This document shows positions 9,244-19,426 of a DNA stretch of 33,964 bases, piece by piece. The notes beneath the pieces are model-generated. The model saw only the letters and a list, made by a program, of their open reading frames with translations. It ran no database searches and was not told the DNA's origin. The position numbers and the translations under genes are program-made. How positions within the stretch are numbered: position 1 is the stretch's first letter; each line of letters opens with the position of its first letter. Source of the stretch: Gilliamella sp. N-G2 (GTDB taxonomy: Bacteria > Pseudomonadota > Gammaproteobacteria > Enterobacterales > Orbaceae); the NCBI RefSeq assembly GCF_002142215.1, contig NZ_NAST01000026.1, forward strand, positions 1-33,964, in the 5' to 3' direction.

Positions 9244-11472
9244 TTATTCGTTTACCTCAATTCGATCTATTTTTTGTAATCCACGTGGTAATGATGTGCC
9301 TTTACGAGCACGCTCCGCTCTAAATTTTTGTAAATCAACTGGATAAAGTGTAAGTTTGCGTTTACCAACATATAGAGTTATAGATGTTTCTGGTGTTATC
9401 AACATCATATAAGCTAGGCTATCATCGCTACCAGAGAGTGAAATAATTTTATTGCCTTTACCTTTAGATAATTCTGGTAAATCTTTTACTGGGAATATCA
9501 GCATTCTTCCGTCTTTAGTAATTGATAACAGCAATCTTTCCTCTGATAAAATCTCTATTGGTGCTAATACATCTGCATCTTTAGATAAATTAATCACTGC
9601 TTTACCATTACGGTTGCGCGCAATTAAATCATTAAATTGACAGATAAAACCATATCCAGCACTCGATGCAAGTAAGAATTTTTGTTGTTCATTGCCTGAC
9701 ATCAATACATGTTCAATGGTTGCTCCAGCTGGTAATGCCAGTTTACCAGTAAGAGGTTCGCCTTGTCCTCTAGCTGATGGTAATGTACTTGGCTCAATAG
9801 CGTAACTGCGACCAGTTGAATCGATAAATACCACAGGTTGATTACTTTTACCTTTTGCTGCGGCTTTAAAACTATCACCTGCTTTATAACTTAATCCTAC
9901 AGGATCGATATCATGGCCTTTAGCAGCTCTGACCCACCCCATTTCTGATAATACGATTGTAACTGGTTCAGAAGGGATTAACTCTTGTTCAGTAATTGCT
10001 TTGGCTTCACTGCGCTCGACAATTGGTGAACGACGTTCATCACCATATTTTTCAGCATCAGCTTGTAGCTCTTTTTTGATTAAATTACTTAACTTTCTTG
10101 GTGAAGCTAATAATGCTTGCAGTTGATCTCGCTCTTTAGCCAGTTCGGCTTGTTCACCTTTGATACGAATTTCTTCTAGTTTAGCTAAATGGCGGAGTTT
10201 TAATTCTAAGATAGCTTCAGCTTGTGTTTCGCTTAAGGCAAATCTTTGAATTAGTTCTGCTTTTGGGTCATCTTCATGACGAATGATTTCAATCACTTCA
10301 TCAATATTTAGAAAGGCAATTAATAAACCATCTAAAATATGTAGTCTTTTTAGTATTTTATCTAAGCGATAATTTAAGCGACGGGTTACGGTAATGCGTC
10401 GATATTCTAACCATTCAGTTAGGATTTCAACCAATCCTTTAACAGATGGACGATTATCTAGTCCAATCATGTTCATATTAACACGATAACTTTTTTCTAG
10501 ATCAGTAGTGGCAAATAGATGATTCATTACTTGCTCTAGATCTACACGATTAGAACGTGGCACAATAACCAGACGAGTCGGATTTTCGTGATCGGATTCG
10601 TCACGTAAGTCTTCAATTAACGGTAGTTTTTTAGCGCGCATTTGGCTAGCAATTTGCTCTAAAATTTTAGCACCAGAAACTTGATGTGGCAGATCAGTAA
10701 TAACAATGTCGCCATCTTCTTTTTTCCAAACTGCTCGCATACGTATTGAGCCACGGCCAGTTTTATAAATTTTGGCGATATCTTCCGGAGAGGTGATAAT
10801 CTCAGCTTCTGTTGGGAAGTCAGGGCCTTTTATATGATCCATCACTTCGCTAAGTGTTGCTTTTGGATTATCAGCTAACATAATAGCTGCATTCGCCACT
10901 TCACGAATGTTATGTGGTGGAATATCGGTTGCCATACCTACCGCAATACCGGTAGTACCGTTTAATAAGATATTCGGCAATTGAGCTGGTAACATTTTTG
11001 GCTCTTGTAATGTACCATCAAAATTTGGCGTATAGTCAACGGTGCCTTGTCCTAACTCACCTAACAATAATTCAGCATATTTTGAGAGACGTGATTCAGT
11101 ATAACGCATTGCAGCAAATGATTTTGGATCATCGGGTGCCCCCCAGTTTCCTTGCCCATCAACTAATGGATATCGATAAGAAAACGGTTGCGCCATTAAT
11201 ACCATTGCTTCATAACAGGCACTATCACCATGAGGATGGTATTTACCTAAAACGTCACCGACAGTACGGGCTGATTTTTTGAATTTAGCTTGCGAATTTA
11301 GCCCTAATTCTGACATTGCATAAACAATGCGACGTTGTACTGGTTTTAAGCCATCGCCAATAAACGGCAATGCGCGATCCATAATGACATACATTGAGTA
11401 GTTTAAATAGGCGCTTTCGGTAAATGTTCGTAGCGACTGAACTTCTACTCCGTCATGAGTTATTTCACTCAT
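9244..11472 (-). CDS. parC: DNA topoisomerase IV subunit A
   Basis: ParC is the DNA-cleaving subunit of topoisomerase IV, which unlinks daughter chromosomes. The 742 residues (E. coli 752) begin with the breakage-reunion domain. The active-site tyrosine is Tyr124 in [11 protein letters not shown]. The quinolone-resistance region reads [15 protein letters not shown], with Ser84 and Glu88 at positions equivalent to E. coli Ser80 and Glu84, so the usual target residues are unmutated. The C-terminal part (about 500-742) is the beta-pinwheel DNA-wrapping domain. It lies 27 nt downstream of parE and 1 nt upstream of djlA on the same strand. The start [19 protein letters not shown] is four residues longer than E. 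coli up to the conserved core. Confidence 0.97.
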   Translation of the reverse strand: MSEITHDGVEVQSLRTFTESAYLNYSMYVIMDRALPFIGDGLKPVQRRIVYAMSELGLNSQAKFKKSARTVGDVLGKYHPHGDSACYEAMVLMAQPFSYRYPLVDGQGNWGAPDDPKSFAAMRYTESRLSKYAELLLGELGQGTVDYTPNFDGTLQEPKMLPAQLPNILLNGTTGIAVGMATDIPPHNIREVANAAIMLADNPKATLSEVMDHIKGPDFPTEAEIITSPEDIAKIYKTGRGSIRMRAVWKKEDGDIVITDLPHQVSGAKILEQIASQMRAKKLPLIEDLRDESDHENPTRLVIVPRSNRVDLEQVMNHLFATTDLEKSYRVNMNMIGLDNRPSVKGLVEILTEWLEYRRITVTRRLNYRLDKILKRLHILDGLLIAFLNIDEVIEIIRHEDDPKAELIQRFALSETQAEAILELKLRHLAKLEEIRIKGEQAELAKERDQLQALLASPRKLSNLIKKELQADAEKYGDERRSPIVERSEAKAITEQELIPSEPVTIVLSEMGWVRAAKGHDIDPVGLSYKAGDSFKAAAKGKSNQPVVFIDSTGRSYAIEPSTLPSARGQGEPLTGKLALPAGATIEHVLMSGNEQQKFLLASSAGYGFICQFNDLIARNRNGKAVINLSKDADVLAPIEILSEERLLLSITKDGRMLIFPVKDLPELSKGKGNKIISLSGSDDSLAYMMLITPETSITLYVGKRKLTLYPVDLQKFRAERARKGTSLPRGLQKIDRIEVNE

Positions 11473-11499
11473 TATTGTTCCTCTAAATTATTCTGTATA

Positions 11500-13389
11500 T
11501 TAGACATCAAGTTCAACTTGGTCACCTTTTTCTTGTAACCATTCTCGGCGATCTTCGGCGCGCTTTTTCGCCAGTAACATATCCATTAATGCCATTGTTT
11601 CTTCGGCATTATCTAGTGATAACTGAACTAATCTACGGGTGTTAGGATCCATTGTGGTTTCGCGAAGTTGTAATGGATTCATTTCACCCAACCCTTTGAA
11701 ACGTTGAACATTTGGCTTACCTTTTTTACGTTTAAGCTGATCTAAAATCCCTTCTTTTTCTTCTTCATCAAGGGCGTAATGAACTTCTTTGCCTAAATCG
11801 ATACGATACAGTGGTGGCATGGCGACAAAAATATGTCCATGTTCAACCATGGCTCGAAAGTGACGAACAAATAGTGCGCACAGTAACGTGGCAATATGCA
11901 ATCCATCTGAGTCAGCATCGGCTAAAACACAGATTTTACCGTAGCGTAATTGACTTAAATCATCACTATCAGGATCAATACCAATAGCTACTGAAATATC
12001 ATGAATCTCTTGCGATCCTAATACTTCGTCAGATGAGACTTCCCAAGTATTTAATATTTTACCTTTCAACGGCATAATTGCTTGATATTCACGATCACGA
12101 GCTTGTTTAGCCGACCCGCCGGCAGAATCACCTTCGACTAAAAATAGTTCGGTGCGACTTAAATCTTGTGATGCACAGTCAGCCAGTTTACCCGGTAAAG
12201 CTGGACCACTGGTTAGTTTTTTACGGATAACTTTTTTGGATGCTCTTAAGCGTTTTTGAGCACTCGAAATTACCATCTCAGCAAGTAATTCGGCAATTTG
12301 TACATTTTGATTCAACCACAGGCTAAATGCATCTTTAACAATAGCAGAAACAAAAGCTGCACTTTGTCTTGATGATAAACGTTCTTTGGTCTGACCAGCA
12401 AATTGCGGTTCTTGCATTTTTACTGATAACACATAGGCACAGCGTTCCCAAATATCATCGGCGGTCAATTTTAAACCACGTGGTAATAAATTACGAAACT
12501 CACAAAATTCACGCATGGCATCAAGTAATCCTTGACGCAAACCATTGACATGAGTACCACCTTGCACAGTAGGAATTAAGTTAACGTAACTTTCAGTTAA
12601 CAATTCACCACCTTCTGGTAACCAAAGTAATGCCCATTCAACCGCTTCTGTTTCACCCGTATGGCTACCAGTAAATGGTTGTTCCGGTAATAGTGTGTAA
12701 CCACTAACTGACTCTATCAGATAATCTTTTAAACCGTCTTGATAACACCAGCGTTGCTCAGAGCTGTTAATTTTGTCTTTAAAAATAATTTCTAGTCCCG
12801 GGCAAAGTACAGCTTTCGCTTTAAGCAAATGAGTTAAGCGAGGTACTGAGAAGCGAGGTGAATCAAAATATTTTTCATCAGGCCAAAAACGTACTTTTGT
12901 ACCAGTATTTCGTCTGCCACAGGTGCCAATTACATGTAAATCTTCGACTTTATCACCATTTTCAAAGGCGATTTGGTAAACTTGTCCATCACGGTTTACA
13001 GTGACTTCTACGCGTTTGGATAAGGCATTGACAACAGAGATACCCACCCCATGTAAACCACCAGAAAATTGATAATTTTTGTTGGAGAACTTACCTCCAG
13101 CATGTAAGCGACAAAGTAATAGTTCAATAGCCGGTACGCCTTCTTCAGGATGGATATCAACAGGCATACCTCGACCATCATCAATAACCTCAAGTGAATT
13201 GTCTTCATAAAGGGTAACTTTCACTTGGCGAGCATGACCAGCAATAGCCTCGTCGACACTATTATCAATCACCTCTTGCCCTAAATGATTGGGGCGAGCT
13301 GTGTCAGTATACATTCCAGGACGATGACGAACAGGATCGAGCCCTTTTAAGACCTCAATATCAACTGCATTATAAGTGGATTGTGACAT
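11500..13389 (-). CDS. parE: DNA topoisomerase IV subunit B
   Basis: ParE is the ATPase subunit of topoisomerase IV. The 629 residues (E. coli 630) show the GHKL ATP-binding fold: NSVDEAIAGHA near residue 42, DDGRGMPVDIHP near 70 and GGLHGVGISVVNALS near 110. A TOPRIM domain follows, with LVEGDSAGGSAKQARDR near 412 and DADSDGLHIATLL near 490. The ending fits ParE, not GyrB: there is no GyrB-specific insertion. The gene is divergent from dmsA and heads the parE-parC-djlA-trkH series. An extended -10 promoter lies about 35 nt upstream. Confidence 0.97.
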   Translation of the reverse strand: MSQSTYNAVDIEVLKGLDPVRHRPGMYTDTARPNHLGQEVIDNSVDEAIAGHARQVKVTLYEDNSLEVIDDGRGMPVDIHPEEGVPAIELLLCRLHAGGKFSNKNYQFSGGLHGVGISVVNALSKRVEVTVNRDGQVYQIAFENGDKVEDLHVIGTCGRRNTGTKVRFWPDEKYFDSPRFSVPRLTHLLKAKAVLCPGLEIIFKDKINSSEQRWCYQDGLKDYLIESVSGYTLLPEQPFTGSHTGETEAVEWALLWLPEGGELLTESYVNLIPTVQGGTHVNGLRQGLLDAMREFCEFRNLLPRGLKLTADDIWERCAYVLSVKMQEPQFAGQTKERLSSRQSAAFVSAIVKDAFSLWLNQNVQIAELLAEMVISSAQKRLRASKKVIRKKLTSGPALPGKLADCASQDLSRTELFLVEGDSAGGSAKQARDREYQAIMPLKGKILNTWEVSSDEVLGSQEIHDISVAIGIDPDSDDLSQLRYGKICVLADADSDGLHIATLLCALFVRHFRAMVEHGHIFVAMPPLYRIDLGKEVHYALDEEEKEGILDQLKRKKGKPNVQRFKGLGEMNPLQLRETTMDPNTRRLVQLSLDNAEETMALMDMLLAKKRAEDRREWLQEKGDQVELDV

Positions 13390-13420
13390 AACTTTTCTGT
13401 TTATTCGATTAAATGGGCTT

Positions 13421-13429
13421 ATTATACCA
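13421..13429 (-). promoter_or_regulatory. parE promoter, extended -10 type
   Basis: The minus strand reads TGGTATAAT, a perfect -10 with the TGn extension, about 32 nt upstream of the parE ATG. No good -35 was seen at the normal distance, which is common for extended -10 promoters. The rest of the 222-nt divergent region is AT-rich. Confidence 0.6.
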
Positions 13430-13611
13430 ATCTTTCCTTAAGATGCATGAAATTAAATTTATAATAAAAAGCAAAGCCATTTTTTTATTGATAATAATTC
13501 TTATTTCATTAATTTATTTTAAGTTAATTTCGATTTTAGTCTTTTTTCTGTTTTATAATCTTAACTGTAGTATTATGATAATGACATGCCAAATATAAAT
13601 AAGCGAATAGG

Positions 13612-16062
13612 ATGAGCAAGTCAGATAATCAGATAACTCGGCGCGATTTTTTACAAAAATCATTAGCTATCGGTGGTGTGGCCGCATTAACCAATGATTT
13701 ACAATTACCTTTTGCTTATGCCGCGCCAGAGGCAGATCTTGCAAAGACCTCGGTACCTAATCCAACGAATCAAGAAAAGATTTTTTATAGTGCATGTTTA
13801 GTTAACTGTGGTAGTCGTTGCCCGTTAAAAGTACATGTTAAAAACGATATTATTACTAAAATATCTGCTGAAGATGGGATTAATGATGCGGTCTTTGGTC
13901 AACATCAAATCCGTCCTTGTCTGAGAGGACGAGCTGTGCGTTGGCGTACCTATGATCCGGAACGGCTAAAATATCCAATGCTAAGAATCGGTAAACGAGG
14001 TGAAGGCAAATTCAAACGCATCTCGTGGGACGAAGCTATCGATCTATTAGCAGAAAAACTCAAATACACTATTAATCGCTATGGCAATGAAGCTATTTAT
14101 TACCAATATGGTACAGGTACGACAGGGGCAAATATCTCAGGCCGTAATGCCTGTAAGCGATTTTTAAGTTGTATCGGTGGCCACCTTAATTATCATGGTG
14201 ATTATTCAAGTGGACAGATCACCGCTATTCAACCTTTTATATATGGTAATGCTAAAGAGTCGTTGCTAGACCAGATCAAACATTCTGATCTAGTTGTGAT
14301 GTTTGGACATAATGTTGCTGAAACTAGAATGTCGGGTGGTGGGCAGGTTGCTGAGTTATATACTGCATTAGCACAAAGTAAAGCAAGGGTAATTATTATT
14401 GATCCACGCCGTAGTGAAAGTGTGGTGGGTTTTAATGCTGAGTGGCTGCCGATTATTCCTGGTACTGACGCTGCGTTAGTCGCTGCAATCATTTATGCCT
14501 TGCTTGAAGAAGATCGTGTTGATGAGGCGATGCTTAACCAATATTGTGTGGGTTGGAATGCTGATACATTACCTGATAGTGCTCCGCCTTTTAGCGATTA
14601 CAAATCTTATATTTTGGGACTAGGGCATGACAGAACCGCAAAAACGCCAGAATGGGCAGCTAAAAAAACCGGTATTCCAGCCAAACAAATTCGGCAGTTG
14701 GCATTAGATATTGTTAATGCTAAAGCAGCATGGATTTCACAAGGTTGGGGGCCACAGCGCTGGCAAAATGGTGAGCATACTACAAGGGCGATTATGATCC
14801 TACCAGTTATCACTGGTCAGTTTGGTAAGCGTGGTACTAACATTGGTACTTGGGGGGGGAGCGTAACTTATCCTGTGCCTGGCTTGAATATGGTTAACCC
14901 AGTTAAAACCAGTATTCCTTTCTTTTTATGGACGAAAGCAATTGATGAACCGCTTAGCATGACTGCGAAAAATGCTTATATAAAAGGTAAAGATAAATTA
15001 GATGTGGGTATTAAATTTATCTGGAGCTATGCTAGCAATGTTATTGGTAATCAACACTCCGATCTCAATCGGACTCACCAAATTTTACAAGACGAATCGA
15101 AATGTGAATTTATTTTAGTTTGGGATACCCATATGACTGCTTCAGCAAAATATGCGGATCTACTGTTACCGGATGTCTCATCTGTAGAGAGTAATGATTT
15201 AATCAATAATTCATATGCATCAGGTGCTTATCATTATTTTATTCGTTTGCAACGAGCAATAAAACCACTTTGGGAAAATCGTCCTGCTTATGAAGTTTTG
15301 ACTGAATTGTCAGCGAAAATGGCAGTTAAAGATAAATTTACTGAAGGTCGGAGCCAAGATGATTGGATTGCTTATAGTTATGAAAAAATGCGTAAGCTCA
15401 ATCCTAATTTACCGACTTTTGCCGAAACAGATGGAATGGGAATTGTTGATCGTAAATTAGCTGATAGCGATGCACAGATCGGATTAAAAGCTTTTCGTGA
15501 TGATCCAATAAAAAATCCATTAAATACGCCGTCAGGTAAAATCGAAATTTATTCAGAAGCATTAGCAAAAATTGCCAATGAATGGGAGTTTGATGACGAT
15601 GATAAACTTTATCCTATACCGGCATATTTACCGGCAATAGAGGGCAGTGAAGACCTGCAAACACAAGCGAAATATCCTCTACAACTAATCGGTTTTCATA
15701 TCAAAGGGCATTGTCATTCAAGTTATAGTAATCTTCCGCAACTACGAGAAGCGGTAGCTAGTAGTCTCTGGATTAATCCAATGGATGCAGAAAAAAGACA
15801 GATAAAGCATGGTCAATTGGTTGAAGTTTATAATGACCGAGGTCGACTTTACATTCCAGCTAAAGTGACACCACGGATACTGCCGGGAATTATCGCTCTT
15901 CCGCAAGGATTATGGGCCAAGACTAATGCTGCTGGCATTGATATTGGCGGTTGCATTAATCGTTTAACCTCCTTACGACCATCTGTGCTTGCTAAATCTA
16001 ATCCTCAGCATACCAATTTGGTTGAAATTAAACCATTAGCAGCTATGCCGTCGGCATCTTAA
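13612..16062 (+). CDS. dmsA: Anaerobic dimethyl sulfoxide reductase-type catalytic subunit
   Basis: DmsA-like periplasmic molybdoenzyme that reduces DMSO or related S-/N-oxides as terminal electron acceptors. The 816 residues start with a twin-arginine signal (TRRDFL at 9-14, hydrophobic stretch to about 25, likely cleavage near AYA at 35-37). An Fe-S site follows with Cys62, Cys66, Cys70 and Cys103, then the molybdopterin domains; the probable Mo-ligating serine is in HGDYSSGQ (199 or 200). The sequence matches E. coli DmsA along its length, including the end SNPQHTNLVEI. Only a weak AGG precedes the ATG. First gene of dmsABC plus a chaperone gene. Substrate specificity (DMSO, TMAO, methionine sulfoxide) is not provable here. 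Confidence 0.93.
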   Translation: MSKSDNQITRRDFLQKSLAIGGVAALTNDLQLPFAYAAPEADLAKTSVPNPTNQEKIFYSACLVNCGSRCPLKVHVKNDIITKISAEDGINDAVFGQHQIRPCLRGRAVRWRTYDPERLKYPMLRIGKRGEGKFKRISWDEAIDLLAEKLKYTINRYGNEAIYYQYGTGTTGANISGRNACKRFLSCIGGHLNYHGDYSSGQITAIQPFIYGNAKESLLDQIKHSDLVVMFGHNVAETRMSGGGQVAELYTALAQSKARVIIIDPRRSESVVGFNAEWLPIIPGTDAALVAAIIYALLEEDRVDEAMLNQYCVGWNADTLPDSAPPFSDYKSYILGLGHDRTAKTPEWAAKKTGIPAKQIRQLALDIVNAKAAWISQGWGPQRWQNGEHTTRAIMILPVITGQFGKRGTNIGTWGGSVTYPVPGLNMVNPVKTSIPFFLWTKAIDEPLSMTAKNAYIKGKDKLDVGIKFIWSYASNVIGNQHSDLNRTHQILQDESKCEFILVWDTHMTASAKYADLLLPDVSSVESNDLINNSYASGAYHYFIRLQRAIKPLWENRPAYEVLTELSAKMAVKDKFTEGRSQDDWIAYSYEKMRKLNPNLPTFAETDGMGIVDRKLADSDAQIGLKAFRDDPIKNPLNTPSGKIEIYSEALAKIANEWEFDDDDKLYPIPAYLPAIEGSEDLQTQAKYPLQLIGFHIKGHCHSSYSNLPQLREAVASSLWINPMDAEKRQIKHGQLVEVYNDRGRLYIPAKVTPRILPGIIALPQGLWAKTNAAGIDIGGCINRLTSLRPSVLAKSNPQHTNLVEIKPLAAMPSAS

Positions 16063-16081
16063 TTGGAAGGAGATGGTTCAA

Positions 16082-16696
16082 ATGCAATATGGTTTTTATA
16101 TTAATTCTACCAAATGTACTGGTTGCAAAACTTGCCAAGTAAGTTGTAAAGATGAAAAAGATAATGCACTTGGTATCCATTTTCGCCGTGTTTATGAATA
16201 TGGCGGTGGTACATGGAAGCAAGTAGATGGATGTTGGCAAAATGATACATTTACCTATTATTTGTCGATCTCTTGTAATCATTGTCAAGAGCCAACCTGT
16301 GTACAAGGTTGCCCAACAGGTGCTATGCATAAACGCCAAGAAGATGGGTTAGTGGTAGTAAATCAAGATGTCTGTATTGGTTGTCGTTATTGTGAAATGC
16401 GTTGCCCTTACGGAGCACCACAATATGATCATCAAAAAAAGGTCATGTCTAAATGTGATGGTTGTTATGAACGTGTAGCGCAAGGTTTAAAACCTGTATG
16501 TGTTGAGTCTTGTCCTCAACGTGCTTTAGATTTTGATGACATTAATACCTTGCGTCAACGTTATGGTGATGAGTGCGATATTGCTCCGTTACCTAGTTCT
16601 GATTTAACCAAACCAAGTATTGTGATAAAGCCACATGCGCAAGCTAAAGCATCGGGTGACTCGCTTGGTAAAGTGCTTAATCCAGAGGAGGTCTAG
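16082..16696 (+). CDS. dmsB: DMSO reductase iron-sulfur subunit
   Basis: DmsB-like ferredoxin subunit, 204 residues (E. coli 205), carrying electrons from the membrane anchor to the catalytic subunit through four [4Fe-4S] clusters. Four cysteine groups are visible: CTGCKTCQVSC near 14-24, CNHCQEPTCVQGC near 67-79, CIGCRYCEMRC near 100-110 and the CDGC...C...SC set near 127-150. The start is decided by the ribosome-binding site: GGAAGGAG ends at 16072, directly against an upstream ATG (16073) but 9 nt before the ATG at 16082, which also matches E. coli DmsB (MTTQYGF). It follows dmsA by 19 nt and precedes dmsC by 1 nt. Confidence 0.94.
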   Translation: MQYGFYINSTKCTGCKTCQVSCKDEKDNALGIHFRRVYEYGGGTWKQVDGCWQNDTFTYYLSISCNHCQEPTCVQGCPTGAMHKRQEDGLVVVNQDVCIGCRYCEMRCPYGAPQYDHQKKVMSKCDGCYERVAQGLKPVCVESCPQRALDFDDINTLRQRYGDECDIAPLPSSDLTKPSIVIKPHAQAKASGDSLGKVLNPEEV

Positions 16697-16697
16697 T

Positions 16698-17537
16698 ATG
16701 CATGAACTTCCATTGGTATTTTTTACGATATTTGGGCAATTATCTGCAGGAATGATCCTACTTAGTAGTTTGTTTTATCTTGTTTATCGTTCAAAAACCA
16801 AATTAGTTATCACTCAAAAAATTAATGCAGTAGCGTTAATTTTCATGGCGATAGGTATGGCGATTGCATCATTTCACTTAGGCCAACCATTACGAGCATT
16901 CAATGTGATTTTTGGTATTGGCCGTTCACCAATGAGTAATGAAATTTTTACCTTTGGCTTATTATTTGCTATGACATTTGCTTTTGTCTTGCTTAACTAT
17001 TTTGTCTTGTATCCAAATAGTACCAAATTACAAATCATCAAACCTCTGTGCCAAAAAATTAACCGTATACCACATTTAAACTATTTATTGGCTATGATCT
17101 TGGTTATTTTAAGCCTATTTTTTGTTTGGACCATTGTATTAACCTATATGTTAGCAACAATAAAAACGTGGAATAGTTGTTATACAGCGATACAAATGTA
17201 TACTGCGATGTTGGTATTGGGGGGAGTTGCCGTTACTTGGTTAGGACTATATCGAATAGGTTATTGTGCTTTTTTTATTGGTAGTTTACTGATTCTGCTA
17301 TTAAAAATGCCTTACTTAAAGCTAATGAGTGAAATTGCTCCAGACTTAACCTCTAATCAATATTGCTGGATAATAGTCCAGTGCGCATTATTAATTGTTT
17401 CTATCACATTGGTTTTATTTGCTATTTTAAGAAAGCAACATCAGACAATGATTTATCTATTGGCTTTTATTGGCGTATTTATCGCAGAAATTTGCGGACG
17501 TATAACTTTTTATAATTTGTGGATGATAACCGTTTAA
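16698..17537 (+). CDS. dmsC: DMSO reductase membrane anchor subunit
   Basis: DmsC-like inner-membrane protein that anchors the enzyme and oxidises menaquinol. The 279 residues (E. coli 287) form about eight hydrophobic segments. The start MHELPLVFFTIFGQLSAGM corresponds to E. coli WHEWPLMIFTVFGQ, and the conserved SFHLGQPLRAFN stands near residue 55 (E. coli SMLHLGSPMRAFN). The open frame extends upstream into dmsB, but the ATG at 16698 has a strong AGGAGG six nt upstream, placed inside the last dmsB codons. The 1-nt gap suggests translational coupling. The C-terminal GRITFYNLWM resembles the E. coli end. Confidence 0.92.
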   Translation: MHELPLVFFTIFGQLSAGMILLSSLFYLVYRSKTKLVITQKINAVALIFMAIGMAIASFHLGQPLRAFNVIFGIGRSPMSNEIFTFGLLFAMTFAFVLLNYFVLYPNSTKLQIIKPLCQKINRIPHLNYLLAMILVILSLFFVWTIVLTYMLATIKTWNSCYTAIQMYTAMLVLGGVAVTWLGLYRIGYCAFFIGSLLILLLKMPYLKLMSEIAPDLTSNQYCWIIVQCALLIVSITLVLFAILRKQHQTMIYLLAFIGVFIAEICGRITFYNLWMITV

Positions 17538-17598
17538 TTGTGCGGTAATTGATGGTAATGGCATAATTAATTGGCTGATCATTATAGGATTGAATAAT

Positions 17599-18156
17599 TT
17601 GGATAATCTGACTTCTATCACATTGGCGAAATTATTAGGCGCCTTTTTTTATTATCCGCCTACCAGTAAACAAGTCGCTGGTTTAATTGATGGATTATTA
17701 CAGCTAGATCAGTTAGCAAAGTGGCCAAACCAACAATTAGTAACTGAACAATGCCAAATCTTGAGTACTCAGATACAGCATCCAGAAATAGAATATCAAT
17801 TTTCACTATTATTTGAAGGGCAAGGCATTATGTCGGCGCCACCTTGGGGTTCAGTCTATTTAGATCAAGAAAAACTACTAATGGGTGAATCACAAGAACG
17901 CTATCGTGAATTTTTACAGCAGCAAGGGTTGATTCTTGATACGGGTATGAATGAGCCAGAAGATCAGTTTGGATTGATGTTAATGGCATATGCGATACTA
18001 CTAGAAAAGCAGCAATTTGCTGCTGCACAGCAGTTAATGACCGAATACCTTTTAAGTTGGGCACCAATGTATTTGGATTGCTTAAAACAAAATCAAGTCA
18101 GTCTATTCTATCAAGCATTAGCGATTATTGCAGAACAATATTTGCAAATGATATAA
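17599..18156 (+). CDS. dmsD: TorD/DmsD-family redox-enzyme maturation chaperone
   Basis: Cytoplasmic chaperone that binds the Tat signal of the DmsA-type subunit and assists cofactor insertion before export. All-helical, about 185 residues, with family marks LGAFFYYPP near residue 10, APPWGSVYLDQE near 80 and NEPEDQFGLMLMAYA near 117, all aligned with E. coli DmsD. No ATG exists at the front of the frame. TTG codons at 17590 and 17599 are the options; AGGA at 17586-17589 touches the first but lies 9 nt before the second, so 17599 is preferred. It follows dmsC by about 60 nt on the same strand, completing a dmsABCD set. A non-ATG start would be in keeping with low chaperone dosage. Confidence 0.85.
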   Translation: MDNLTSITLAKLLGAFFYYPPTSKQVAGLIDGLLQLDQLAKWPNQQLVTEQCQILSTQIQHPEIEYQFSLLFEGQGIMSAPPWGSVYLDQEKLLMGESQERYREFLQQQGLILDTGMNEPEDQFGLMLMAYAILLEKQQFAAAQQLMTEYLLSWAPMYLDCLKQNQVSLFYQALAIIAEQYLQMI

Positions 18157-18224
18157 CTCTGGCTATATAGCAAATAAAGCGCTCACTTATTTATTTAAGC
18201 CAAAATATGCATTGATAGCTGTTG

Positions 18225-18253
18225 TTTGCAGCTTTTTAAGGAACAGGTATAAT
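18225..18253 (+). promoter_or_regulatory. ubiA promoter
   Basis: TTTGCA (18225-18230) and a perfect TATAAT (18248-18253) are 17 nt apart, ending 32 nt upstream of the ubiA ATG. This gives ubiA an independent start after the dms operon. No terminator was recognised between dmsD and this promoter. Confidence 0.7.
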
Positions 18254-18285
18254 CCGCCTATTATGATTCAGGACAATGACAACCT

Positions 18286-19116
18286 ATGTTAGCTTATTTA
18301 CAACTGATGCGATTAGACAAGCCAATTGGTTCCTTACTACTACTTTGGCCAACATTGTGGGCGATTTGGCTTGCTACATCTACGCCATCTATTCATGTTG
18401 TTGTTGTGTTTGTTGTTGGCGTGATCGTGATGCGTTCTGCTGGCTGCGTGGTTAATGATTACGCTGATCGGCATTTTGATGGTAAAGTCGAACGCACTAA
18501 GAATCGTCCTCTCGCTCGTGGCGCATTAAGCGAAAAAAATGCCTTATACACTTTATTCGTATTACTGCTTATTGCGCTTGGTTTATTGCTTACTTTGGAT
18601 AAATTAACTTGGTTAATGGCTGGTTTTGCATTAATCACAGCAATGATTTATCCATTTATGAAACGTTACACACATTTACCCCAAGTGACTTTAGGCATTG
18701 CCTTTAGCTGGGGAATTCCGATGGCCTACGCGGCAACAATAGCTCAATTTCCGATAACTTGTTGGTTACTGTGTCTAGCTAATGTATGTTGGACAATAGC
18801 TTATGATACCGAATATGCTATGGTTGATCGCGATGACGATCTTAAAATAGGTATCAAGTCCACAGCTATCCTATTTGGTAACTATGACAAGTTTATTATT
18901 GGATTACTGCAAATCATAACCTTAGTTTGCCTTGCATTGATCGGTATAAACAATCATTTTCAGCAATTTTATTATATTGGTTTAATCATCGCCTTATTGC
19001 TATTTATCTATCAACAATGGTTAATCAAAGACCGTGATAGAAGAAATTGTTTTAAAGCGTTTATGAATAATAATTATATAGGATTGTTTATATTTATCGC
19101 GATCTTGATTAGTTAA
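18286..19116 (+). CDS. ubiA: 4-hydroxybenzoate polyprenyltransferase
   Basis: UbiA attaches the polyprenyl tail to 4-hydroxybenzoate, an early membrane step of ubiquinone synthesis. The 276 residues (E. coli 290) form about nine membrane segments. Both Mg-diphosphate-binding aspartate motifs are present: NDYADRHFD at 57-65 and DRDDD at 181-185, followed by [13 protein letters not shown]. The start is about 13 residues shorter than E. coli before the RLDKPIG motif; no in-frame upstream ATG fits. AGGA stands 12 nt before the ATG. ubiC is not adjacent, unlike in E. coli. The gene is the last core gene before the accessory island at 19117-21390. Confidence 0.95.
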   Translation: MLAYLQLMRLDKPIGSLLLLWPTLWAIWLATSTPSIHVVVVFVVGVIVMRSAGCVVNDYADRHFDGKVERTKNRPLARGALSEKNALYTLFVLLLIALGLLLTLDKLTWLMAGFALITAMIYPFMKRYTHLPQVTLGIAFSWGIPMAYAATIAQFPITCWLLCLANVCWTIAYDTEYAMVDRDDDLKIGIKSTAILFGNYDKFIIGLLQIITLVCLALIGINNHFQQFYYIGLIIALLLFIYQQWLIKDRDRRNCFKAFMNNNYIGLFIFIAILIS

Positions 19117-19219
19117 AAACAGATTTACCATCATTATTTAACTTTCATCGCGGATATTAATCGCTTTAAACGATATATCTTAAATTGTAAACGCGTTACT
19201 TATTAAAAAGTAAAATGGT

Positions 19220-19246
19220 GGTATAGACTCCTCAATATTTTTTACA
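19220..19246 (+). repeat. 27-bp direct repeat, copy 1
   Basis: Begins GGTATAGACTCC and ends in ATTTTTTACA. It matches copy 3 (21349-21375) at 26 of 27 positions and copy 2 (21172-21198) at 24 of 27, all in the same orientation. It lies 104 nt after ubiA in otherwise gene-free AT-rich DNA (19117-19544). Nature unknown; could be a remnant of a mobile-element end or a recombination site. Confidence 0.85.
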
Positions 19247-19268
19247 AAAAGACCTTTTAACGTAATTC

Positions 19269-19320
19269 TATTACCAAGTAGCAGTATTATTTAGAAGGAG
19301 TATATTATTTATTGGTAATA
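19269..19320. repeat. Inverted repeat enclosing an orphan ribosome-binding-site-like motif
   Basis: TATTACCAA (19269-19277) and TTGGTAATA (19312-19320) are perfect 9-bp inverted arms 34 nt apart. The loop carries AGAAGGAG (19293-19300), but no reading frame of any length follows it. The significance is unknown. Confidence 0.5.
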
Positions 19321-19426
19321 AAGTTGTTTCTTGATGATATATAAAAACATAATTTATTGATAATTATTAATAAAATAAAAATGATATTTTCTTTACTATT
19401 CTTAACAAAGTTTAAACTAAAAAAAG

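Noticed and set aside
13488-13501. FNR site upstream of dmsA
   Set aside because: TTGAT is followed after 4 nt by ATTCT, which matches the second FNR half-site poorly; a TATAAT at 13554-13559 has no convincing -35 either. Anaerobic control is likely biologically but not visible here.
16073-16081. Upstream ATG as dmsB start
   Set aside because: The GGAAGGAG ribosome-binding site directly touches this ATG, leaving no spacing; the ATG at 16082 fits.
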